5,383 nt of DNA from UBA7803 sp041686955 (lineage in GTDB: Bacteria; Pseudomonadota; Gammaproteobacteria; Pseudomonadales; Azotimanducaceae): NCBI GenBank assembly GCA_041686955.1, contig JAWLCV010000152.1:1-5383 (forward strand), given 5' to 3'. Shown piece by piece: positions 1 to 5,015 of the stretch. Below the pieces are notes generated by a model that worked only from the letters and a program-made list of their open reading frames with translations, did no database searches and had not been told where the DNA came from. Every line of letters begins with the position of its first letter. Within the stretch, counting starts at the first letter, position 1. The position numbers and the translations under genes are program-made.

Positions 1-156
1 CCGGCCGTGCCGCTCGATGAGGGGCCGGTCGTAGTAGCGCTCGAGCGCGGCGATGCGCTTGCTCACCGCCGACTGCGAGATCTTCAGCACCGTGGCCGTT
101 TCCATCATGGTGCCGGTCTTGGAAAGGGTGACCAGGGTATCCAGGTTCTCGAGCAT
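1..156 (-). CDS. LysR-family transcriptional regulator, N-terminal DNA-binding part (cut by window edge)
   Basis: The reverse strand reads 52 codons from an ATG at 156 to the window edge. The translation begins MLENLDTLVTLSKTG and contains a typical LysR winged helix-turn-helix at residues 17-40, with the recognition-helix pattern SQSAVSKRIAALE followed by RPLIERHGR, where family members often have LF.R. An in-frame TGA lies three codons before the ATG, so no longer start is possible; the Shine-Dalgarno match is weak. LysR proteins bind T-N11-A dyads as tetramers and sense a small molecule with a C-terminal domain, which here lies outside the window. It follows the nitronate monooxygenase on the same strand after 42 bases, so the two may be co-transcribed and the regulator may control that gene, the divergent exporter or itself. 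The family call is firm; the target is inferred. Confidence 0.9.
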   Translation of the reverse strand, partial: MLENLDTLVTLSKTGTMMETATVLKISQSAVSKRIAALERYYDRPLIERHGR

Positions 157-186
157 GGGGCTCGTTCAGTTATCTTCCATTGAGGC

Positions 187-203
187 ATTGATCTTACATC
201 AAT
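187..203. promoter_or_regulatory. Perfect 6-5-6 dyad with LysR-box geometry
   Basis: The sequence ATTGAT-CTTAC-ATCAAT is a perfect inverted repeat that contains a symmetric T-N11-A core (189-201), the generic recognition pattern of LysR-type regulators. It overlaps the monooxygenase stop codon and lies 31 bases upstream of the LysR start, where it could be an autoregulatory operator. No T-run follows on the minus strand, so it does not look like a terminator. The dyad is directly visible; its function is inferred, and AT-rich short dyads can arise by chance. Confidence 0.35.
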
Positions 204-1314
204 TATTCTCATCGTTCATGTAGCTGGATGCATTCGTCCACCTTCCGAGCGATAGAAACGCTTCTTGCGCATCGAGAGCCAGGCGCCGAGTCAACGTACC
301 CGCGTCCATCTCGCGGGCGAGGGGCGCGGCCTGCCCCGACCACAACGATGAAAAGTCACTGCTGCCCGACTTCTCGGATGCCGCCTTCAGCGGAGCGAGT
401 GCGGCGCCAGCGCTTGGGAACGCGGGTGCCAGGTTCGACATCGGCCCGACCTCGCGCATGATTCGATTCAATATCCCTCGCGCCGGTCTGCCGGAAAACA
501 CGTTGGTCAATGCGGTGGTGTCGTCGCGCGCCGCGCGAAGCGCCCCTCGATGCAGATCGGAGATGAGCGACTCCGGCGTCAACAGGTAAGCGGTGCCGAT
601 TTGGACGGCTGCCGCACCAAGGGCGAATGCGGCCGCAATGCCGCGCCCGTCAGCGATGGCGCCGGCCGCTATCACCGGCACGTTCACGGCGTCGACCACC
701 TGCGGCACCAGAGCGAACGTCCCCGGCTGTGTCGCGGTGTCCTGAGCCAGGAACATTCCGCGATGGCCGCCGGCTTCGTAGCCTTGGGCAATGATTGCGT
801 CGCAGCCGTGATCTTCCAGCCATCGAGCCTCTTCGACAGTGGTAGCTGAACTGATCATCACGGCCCCGGTAGCCTTTACCCGTTCGATCAGAGATTCGTC
901 AGGCAGACCGAAATGGAAACTCACCACCTCGGGCTCGATCTCCTCCACGACTTCACACATCGCGGCATCGAATGGTGAACGGCGCGCCAAAGGAGTAGCA
1001 GCCGTCATGTCCAGTCCGAGCTCAGCGTAGTACGGTGCCAGACGTGCTTTCCAGGCTTGCTCACTACGCGGATCCAGACGTTGCGACTCGTGACTGAAGA
1101 AATTGACGTTGAAAGGCTTCCCGGTTCGTTGGCGTATCGCAGTCATTTCCCATCGTGCCTCGGCCGGGTCGAGCATCGCGCAAGGAAGGGAGCCGAGGCC
1201 GCCGGCTTCACTGACAGCAATGGCCATCTCGACGCCGGAAGCCCCCGCCATCGGCGCTTGGATGATGGGCAGTTCAATCCCGAGCATGTCGATCAATCTG
1301 CTGTTCGGCCACAT
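199..1314 (-). CDS. NAD(P)H-independent class I nitronate monooxygenase (2-nitropropane dioxygenase family)
   Basis: This 371-residue FMN-dependent TIM-barrel protein should oxidise alkyl nitronates such as propionate 3-nitronate with oxygen, giving carbonyl compounds and nitrite in the cytoplasm. Visible signatures are the N-terminal strand LPIIQAPMAGAS (residues 15-26), AGGLGSL (37-43), NVNFF (69-73), SFHFGLP (132-138), the catalytic-histidine segment EAGGHRG (180-186, His184), the phosphate-binding stretch VPVIAAGAIADGRGI (212-226) and GAAAVQIGTAYL (233-244). Length is normal for class I bacterial enzymes. The frame is open upstream to a TTG at 1353, but the ATG at 1314 has a GGAG eight bases before it and places the first barrel strand at the usual distance. 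The gene is divergent from an MFS exporter and precedes a LysR regulator. The family is secure; the physiological substrate is unknown, and related FMN oxidoreductases such as FabK-like enoyl reductases are a less likely alternative because of the GGHRG motif. Confidence 0.92.
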   Translation of the reverse strand: MWPNSRLIDMLGIELPIIQAPMAGASGVEMAIAVSEAGGLGSLPCAMLDPAEARWEMTAIRQRTGKPFNVNFFSHESQRLDPRSEQAWKARLAPYYAELGLDMTAATPLARRSPFDAAMCEVVEEIEPEVVSFHFGLPDESLIERVKATGAVMISSATTVEEARWLEDHGCDAIIAQGYEAGGHRGMFLAQDTATQPGTFALVPQVVDAVNVPVIAAGAIADGRGIAAAFALGAAAVQIGTAYLLTPESLISDLHRGALRAARDDTTALTNVFSGRPARGILNRIMREVGPMSNLAPAFPSAGAALAPLKAASEKSGSSDFSSLWSGQAAPLAREMDAGTLTRRLALDAQEAFLSLGRWTNASSYMNDENN

Positions 1315-1416
1315 GGCCTCTACTCCGCCAGAGGTCGGGATCGAGTTTGCCAATCCACGTCCCGCATGTCTGCTTCGCGCCTGCAGCCGCCGGCAGGCTG
1401 AGCAAACGAACAGCGC

Positions 1417-1430
1417 CCGGTCATGACCGG
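1417..1430. promoter_or_regulatory. Perfect 14-bp palindrome, possible operator
   Basis: CCGGTCATGACCGG reads the same on both strands with no spacer. It lies midway in the divergent region and ends three bases before the possible -35 of the exporter promoter, a position where a dimeric repressor could control both directions. It does not fit the T-N11-A LysR pattern, so if it is an operator another regulator, for example of the TetR type, may use it. The palindrome is seen directly; its function is inferred. Confidence 0.35.
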
Positions 1431-1507
1431 CGGTTTACTCCGTCCGGGACATTGGGATACTTTCTACCCATGCTCCTCAACTGATAGCCACGAGACGTGA
1501 TCGAGAA

Positions 1508-1526
1508 CCACCGGGCTTCCCGGTGG
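1508..1526 (+). promoter_or_regulatory. Leader hairpin before the exporter ribosome binding site
   Basis: CCACCGGG (1508-1515) and CCCGGTGG (1519-1526) form an eight-pair perfect stem with a three-base loop. It ends 16 bases before the AGGAG of the exporter gene and includes the upstream in-frame GTG at 1523, which makes that GTG an unlikely start. There is no following T-run, so it is unlikely to be a simple terminator. It could stabilise the mRNA or affect translation. Confidence 0.35.
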
Positions 1527-1542
1527 GTGTCCGTGGCTGCCC

Positions 1543-1547
1543 AGGAG
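1543..1547 (+). promoter_or_regulatory. Shine-Dalgarno that fixes a TTG start for the exporter
   Basis: A full AGGAG lies eight bases before the TTG at 1556, an ideal spacing. No comparable site precedes the in-frame GTG at 1523, so this site decides the start in favour of TTG. Confidence 0.7.
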
Positions 1548-1555
1548 CATCCCCC

Positions 1556-2758
1556 TTGAGTTCTCCCCTGTGTGTGGCGCATCGCTACGCGGCTTGGCTG
1601 TTCGTACGATCGTTTCTACATCGTGGATGGTGGCTGGTGACCAGCCTCTACCTGGTGACCGAAGCCCAGCTCTCCCCGTTTCAACTGGTCTTTCTCGGAA
1701 CCGCACAGGGGCTGACGGTCCTCGCTGCGGAAGTTCCCACCGGGGTGATCGCCGACACCTACAGCCGGAAGTGGTCCATCGTCATCAGCCACGGACTCAT
1801 GGGCCTGGGCATGCTCTCCACCGGCCTCGTGACGTCGTTTCCTGCCTTGATCTCGACGCAGATGCTCTGGGGTCTATCCTGGACGTTCTCGAGCGGCGCG
1901 GATGTCGCGTGGCTGACCGACGAATTGAAGCAACCGGACAGGACCGCCCGGGTCCTGGCTCGGAGCGCGATGTGGAGCCAGGTCGGTTCCGCTGGAGGCA
2001 TCCTCGCGTTCGGCGTCGTGGGCTCAACGGCGGGGCTCTCTCTGGCCATCGTGATCGCTGGGGCCGGCATGTGGATCCTCGGGGCAATGGTCACGGTCGG
2101 CTTCCCGGAGTCGCATGTCACCGAACGTAGCCGCGAGAATGCGCCGGGAGCGGTCGGCACGACGCTTCGAGACGGCCTCTCATGCGTGCGCACGCACAAG
2201 ATCCTGATGCTGATTCTGCTCTGTACCTTCCTGGTCAACGGGGCCGACGAGGCATATGGCAGGCTGTACGCCAAGCACCTGATCGACCTGGGATTGCCGC
2301 AAGGTGCAGAGCCCTTGGTATGGCTGACGCTGTTGTCGATTGCAGCGCTGGTGCTGGGCGCCGTCGTCCTCGCCATCCTGGCCAGATCCCTCGCCGGCAG
2401 CACCGGCTATGCCGGGCTCTACGCAGGGGGAGCTCTATTCGGCATGCTGGGCCTCGTGCTGCTCGCTGCGGCACCGAGTGCCGAGATCGCGATGGGCGGC
2501 GTGCTCGCCGTCACCGGCATAGCGATGACCGTCATGCGTACCGTCAGCTCCATATGGGCTAACGAGCATGCAGCGAGTCAGGTGAGAGCCACTGTTCAGT
2601 CGTTTCTGTCGTTCGCCGAAAACGCCGGCGAAATCGCACTGGGCTTTTCGCTTGCACTCGTCGCTGAATTCATCGGCATCGCCGAAGCCATCACTGCAGG
2701 TGCCGTCGTATTGTCCGTGACGATTTGTCTGATCACGTGGCACGACCACACGAGGTGA
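1556..2758 (+). CDS. MFS-family efflux transporter
   Basis: The product is a 400-residue inner-membrane protein with many hydrophobic segments, matching the 12-helix Major Facilitator Superfamily. The loop after the second helix, EVPTGVIADTYSRKW (residues 59-73), fits the conserved motif A (G-x-x-x-D-x-x-x-R-K), which marks proton-driven transporters and is typical of drug-exporter branches. A charged central loop (about 184-216, with ERSRE) separates the two six-helix halves. The C-terminal half has SSIWANEHAASQVRATVQSF and a buried-charge helix with AENAGEI (354-360). TTG at 1556 is preferred over GTG at 1523 because of an AGGAG eight bases upstream and because the GTG is buried in a hairpin. 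It is divergent from the nitronate monooxygenase, suggesting shared control and export of a toxic compound or antibiotic. The superfamily is certain, export is likely, and the substrate is unknown. Confidence 0.88.
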   Translation: MSSPLCVAHRYAAWLFVRSFLHRGWWLVTSLYLVTEAQLSPFQLVFLGTAQGLTVLAAEVPTGVIADTYSRKWSIVISHGLMGLGMLSTGLVTSFPALISTQMLWGLSWTFSSGADVAWLTDELKQPDRTARVLARSAMWSQVGSAGGILAFGVVGSTAGLSLAIVIAGAGMWILGAMVTVGFPESHVTERSRENAPGAVGTTLRDGLSCVRTHKILMLILLCTFLVNGADEAYGRLYAKHLIDLGLPQGAEPLVWLTLLSIAALVLGAVVLAILARSLAGSTGYAGLYAGGALFGMLGLVLLAAAPSAEIAMGGVLAVTGIAMTVMRTVSSIWANEHAASQVRATVQSFLSFAENAGEIALGFSLALVAEFIGIAEAITAGAVVLSVTICLITWHDHTR

Positions 2759-2851
2759 GCACGGGGAAGGGCAGCGCCTCACATGCAAGCCGGGTAGCAC
2801 GCATGGTATCTTCCGTTAAACAATTGAATTGAATCGGAATTGGATGAGCCT
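2759..2851 (+). other. Gap before tnpA; candidate left end of an IS200/IS605-type element
   Basis: This short non-coding stretch becomes AT-rich near its right end, unlike its surroundings. It holds two imperfect hairpins: CATGC (2782-2786) with GCATG (2801-2805), extended by an inner GC/GC pair (2789-2790 with 2797-2798), and TTCCG (2811-2815) with CGGAA (2835-2839), whose loop contains CAATTGAATTG, a palindrome around a central G. Elements of this family lack inverted-repeat ends and instead carry subterminal hairpins read as single strands, so either could belong to the left end. The exact boundary is not visible. Confidence 0.3.
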
Positions 2852-3250
2852 ATGAACATCGCGAGCACGCTCAAGACCCATGCTCACAGTACCTACGGCA
2901 CGCAGTATCAGCTGGTGATGACGACACACGAGCGCAGACAGCTTCTCACCCCACGTGTTCGCGACCGCCTGCTGGACTTGATTGGTGAACGCGTGGACGC
3001 CTGGGCAGGTGATCTTCACGAGCTTGCGATCGAACCGGACCACGTCCGCATCACCCTGGGTCTACCGCCTACGGCCGCGGTGGCCGATTTCGTCCAGGCT
3101 CTGAAGACCGGCACGTCCCGTCGACTTCGCAACGAGTTCGCCGGCCTGAAGAAGCGTAGCCGGTTGTGGGCCGAATCCTACGGTGTCGTCACCACACAGG
3201 GAGCGGCGCCCGGCGCGCTCGACGCCTACCTCGAGGAGCAGGCGCAATGA
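2852..3250 (+). CDS. tnpA: IS200/IS605-type Y1 (HUH) transposase TnpA with an altered HUH motif
   Basis: The 132-residue product matches the length and order of IS200/IS605 TnpA, which cuts and rejoins single-stranded DNA through a 5'-phosphotyrosine. Visible are the first strand STYGTQYQLVMTTHERRQLL (residues 13-32), EPDHVRITLGLPP (61-73), the helix FVQALKTGTSRRLRNEF (80-96), LWAESYGVVTTQGAAP (105-120) and the C-terminal ALDAYLEEQ, where Tyr126 is the expected nucleophile and Gln130 the expected metal ligand. The HUH motif, normally His-x-His, is His64-Val-Arg66, so one metal ligand is missing; codon CGC is one transition from His CAC. The ATG at 2852 has GGATGAG just upstream and suits family N-termini better than the TTG at 2840. 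No tnpB lies within the window. The family is secure; activity is doubtful unless Arg66 is normal for this branch. Confidence 0.88.
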   Translation: MNIASTLKTHAHSTYGTQYQLVMTTHERRQLLTPRVRDRLLDLIGERVDAWAGDLHELAIEPDHVRITLGLPPTAAVADFVQALKTGTSRRLRNEFAGLKKRSRLWAESYGVVTTQGAAPGALDAYLEEQAQ

Positions 3251-3402
3251 ACCCGCGAGGGGCTGCTACGCCGCCGAAGAACGACGGCGTGTCAACATCA
3301 CCGGCTCGTCCCTGAAACCAGCCTGTACCATGATCAGCCGGCCACCACGCGATGAATGGTCCAACGTGCCGTGCCGGAAACGATGTGGGGCTCGTGCGAT
3401 CA
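3251..3402. other. Non-coding gap between tnpA and the deacetylase remnant, probable right end of the IS element
   Basis: These 152 bases lie between convergent genes. No reading frame here resembles a protein I know, and reading on past the deacetylase stop in any minus frame gives no recognisable remainder of that enzyme. The stretch contains a good hairpin at 3268-3290, and CCGGCT (3301-3306) can pair with AGCCGG (3336-3341) across a long loop. Confidence 0.4.
3268..3290 (+). repeat. Imperfect palindrome downstream of tnpA, candidate right-end hairpin
   Basis: ACGCCGCCG (3268-3276) pairs with CGACGGCGT (3282-3290) with one internal mismatch around the loop AAGAA. It begins 17 bases after the tnpA stop. 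IS200/IS605 transposases bind such imperfect subterminal hairpins. A TCAA, the right cleavage sequence known for IS608, follows at 3292-3295, but this is closer to the stem than in IS608. There is no T-run, so a classic rho-independent terminator is less likely. The structure is seen; its role is inferred. Confidence 0.45.
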
Positions 3403-3876
3403 TCATGTCCGAGCCTGAAGCTCCTGTCCGCCCATGGCCGAATACCATTCCAACAGCGGGTCGCTCACGCCGGTACGCGTCCCGGCCAGTTCCTCGACCA
3501 CCGCCAGTCCGCAGAAGGGAACGTAGGTTGGCGAGTAGCCGCCTTCGTGGCAGAACACCAGCCTGCCTCCACACAGGCGGGCCTCGGCATCCTTGACGAG
3601 ACGCGTCATCTCTCGATAGGTGCCGCTGTGGCAAAGCATCCGCCCCAACGGATCGCTGATGCACGCGTCGAAGCCGCAGGCGACGACGATCAACTGCGGC
3701 CGGAACGCCTCCAGCGCCGGCAGGACGACGCGCTGGAGGGCGGCCACGTAAGCGCCGTGCCCGCTGCCGGGGGGCAGCGGGAGGTTCAGGTTGTACGGCT
3801 CTACCCAGGGATTCTGTGAAGCTCGACCGGCGTCGTGCCAGGCATAGCGTTCGTGCCACACGAGTGCAGTGGTCAT
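3403..3876 (-). pseudogene. Class II histone-deacetylase-like (acetylpolyamine amidohydrolase family) gene with a large in-frame internal deletion
   Basis: The 157-residue frame begins MTTALVWHERYAWHDAG, the usual N-terminus of bacterial class II deacetylase-like zinc amidohydrolases. At about residue 28 it jumps directly to YNLNLPLPPGSGHGAY, which in full-length members (about 360-375 residues) lies well past the middle. The rest follows the family: RPQLIVVACGFDA with zinc-ligand Asp70, DPLGRM (75-80), HEGGYSPTYVPFCGLAVVEEL with catalytic Tyr114. The missing centre, near 195 residues as I recall the family, normally carries the GHH histidine pair and the D-x-H zinc ligands, so the product cannot catalyse deacetylation. 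The end (GGQELQART) is also slightly short. GAGGAGGAG lies seven bases before the ATG, so translation is likely. It follows the methyltransferase on the same strand after 35 bases, presumably in one operon. An assembly collapse is an alternative explanation. Confidence 0.82.
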
Positions 3877-3911
3877 GTGTCGTCTCCTCCTCGTTCTGCC
3901 CGTGCCGCCGT

Positions 3912-4970
3912 TCAGCGACGGGCTTCCAGAACCAGGTTGAACGGCGTCGCGGCTGCCCGGCGAAACGACGTGAAGCCGGCTTTGGCGAATACGTCCGCAA
4001 GGCGGCCCTGACCGGCCTGTGCGCCGAGCGCCAGCCCGACGTCCTCCGAGAGAGAGTGGGCGCAGCAGAGGGTCGTCGATGCCGCGTAGTAGAGCCGGCC
4101 TATGGGGTTCAAGTTCTCCTCCACCGCGTCGTTGGCGAACGGCTCCACCAGCATCACCATGCCATCGTCGGCGAGCGCGTCTGCGGCGTGCCGGGCGGCG
4201 CCCACGGGGTCGCCGAGGTCGTGCAGGCAATCGAAGAAGCACACCAGGTCGTAACCACGTGCGGGGTAGCCGCCGGCACCCGCCACCTCGAACGTGACAC
4301 GGTCGGCGACGCCGGCGCGCCGGGCGTTTTCCCGGGCAGCCTCGATGGAATCCGGATGGCTGTCGAAACCCCAGAAGCTCGATCTCGGATAGGCCTCGGC
4401 CATGATCACGGTGGAGTGTCCGTGCCCGCAGCCCACGTCCGCCACCTTTGCTCCGGCCGAAAGCCGTTCATGGGCACCGTCCAGTGCCGGAATCCACGCC
4501 GACGTCAGATTCGCCTGATAGCCCGGCCGGAAGAACGCCGCGCACCCGCGAAACAGCCGGTGGTGATGATCGCCCCAGGGTATGCCCTTGCCGGTGGCGA
4601 ACGCGTCGAGCGCCTTGTCTTCGTCGAACCACAGGGAAGCCACCACCTCCCAGGCCGGCGGAAAGAACGCCGGATGATTCTCGTCCGCCAGCACCGCCGC
4701 GTGCTCGTCGGGCAGTTCGTAGGTGGCGCTCGCCGGGTGATAGACCACGTAGCCGCCGGCGGCCTGGCTGTTCAGCCACTCGCGCACGTACCGCTCGGCG
4801 CACCCTGCCTTGTCGGCCACCTCGTGGGAGCTGAGCGGGCCCCGGCCCGCCATGGCCTTGTACAGCCCGAGCTTGTGTCCGAGCGTGGTCATCACCCCGG
4901 CGTATCCCGCGGACAGGTCTCCCACGACGCGTTCGAGGAACACGTTCAGCTTTCGTTCGTCCATCTGCAT
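3912..4970 (-). CDS. Class I SAM-dependent methyltransferase with N-terminal winged-helix domain
   Basis: The 352-residue cytosolic protein has an N-terminal helical region resembling a winged-helix dimerisation domain (about residues 20-90, with LGLYKAMAGRGPLSSHEVAD and YVREWLNSQAAGGYV). It is followed by a Rossmann methyltransferase domain: motif I VADVGCGHGHST (176-187) binds S-adenosylmethionine, the acidic end of strand 2 is GFDSHP (201-206), and the motif IV region is DLVCFFDCLHDLGDP (241-255). MVMLVEPF (271-278) is the next strand. The layout recalls O-methyltransferases and the Mycobacterium Rv2258c type. The ATG at 4970 has AAGGAG six bases upstream; a second ATG two codons in is less well placed. 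It heads an apparent operon with the deacetylase remnant and is divergent from a damaged GlxA-type regulator. The gene looks intact. The methyl acceptor is unknown; the winged-helix domain need not bind DNA. Confidence 0.88.
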   Translation of the reverse strand: MQMDERKLNVFLERVVGDLSAGYAGVMTTLGHKLGLYKAMAGRGPLSSHEVADKAGCAERYVREWLNSQAAGGYVVYHPASATYELPDEHAAVLADENHPAFFPPAWEVVASLWFDEDKALDAFATGKGIPWGDHHHRLFRGCAAFFRPGYQANLTSAWIPALDGAHERLSAGAKVADVGCGHGHSTVIMAEAYPRSSFWGFDSHPDSIEAARENARRAGVADRVTFEVAGAGGYPARGYDLVCFFDCLHDLGDPVGAARHAADALADDGMVMLVEPFANDAVEENLNPIGRLYYAASTTLCCAHSLSEDVGLALGAQAGQGRLADVFAKAGFTSFRRAAATPFNLVLEARR

Positions 4971-4976
4971 GACTCA

Positions 4977-4982
4977 CTCCTT
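4977..4982 (-). promoter_or_regulatory. Ribosome binding site of the methyltransferase
   Basis: The minus strand reads AAGGAG six bases before the ATG at 4970, selecting this ATG over the one two codons later. Only about 45 bases separate the methyltransferase start from the frame of the divergent regulator fragment, leaving little room for a normal divergent promoter. Confidence 0.7.
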
Positions 4983-5015
4983 CGGTTTCATTCGAGTTCG
5001 AGGCCGAAAGCGTGA

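Larger units (their letters stand above)
1315..1555. promoter_or_regulatory. Divergent control region between monooxygenase and exporter genes
   Basis: This 241-base non-coding stretch must hold promoters for both flanking genes. It contains a perfect 14-base palindrome (1417-1430), a smaller hairpin (GCCTGC at 1379-1384 with GCAGGC at 1393-1398) and a leader hairpin (1508-1526). A possible rightward promoter is TTTACT at 1434-1439 with GATACT at 1456-1461, spaced 16 bases; each hexamer matches sigma-70 consensus at four of six positions, so this is only a weak suggestion. The leftward Shine-Dalgarno (GGAG on the minus strand) is at 1323-1326. I see no clear leftward promoter. Confidence 0.5.

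Noticed and set aside
1315..1353. Longer monooxygenase N-terminus from TTG at 1353
   Set aside because: The extra 13 residues are not typical of the family, and the ATG at 1314 has its own GGAG at good spacing.
1464..2403. Minus-strand frames across the exporter gene
   Set aside because: They are antisense to a clear membrane transporter and look like compositional shadows.
2755..2783. GTGAG/CTCAC stem just after the exporter stop as a terminator
   Set aside because: Only five pairs with a long loop and no T-run; too weak to call.
3251..3402. Remainder of the deacetylase C-terminus or a tnpB fragment in the gap
   Set aside because: No frame on either strand gives family-like residues, and no zinc-finger or RuvC-type motif is visible.
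3816..5015. Long plus-strand open frame opposite the methyltransferase
   Set aside because: Its translation is arginine- and histidine-rich with no recognisable domain, and it lies exactly antisense to a well-supported methyltransferase with SAM motifs; it is a GC-driven shadow.
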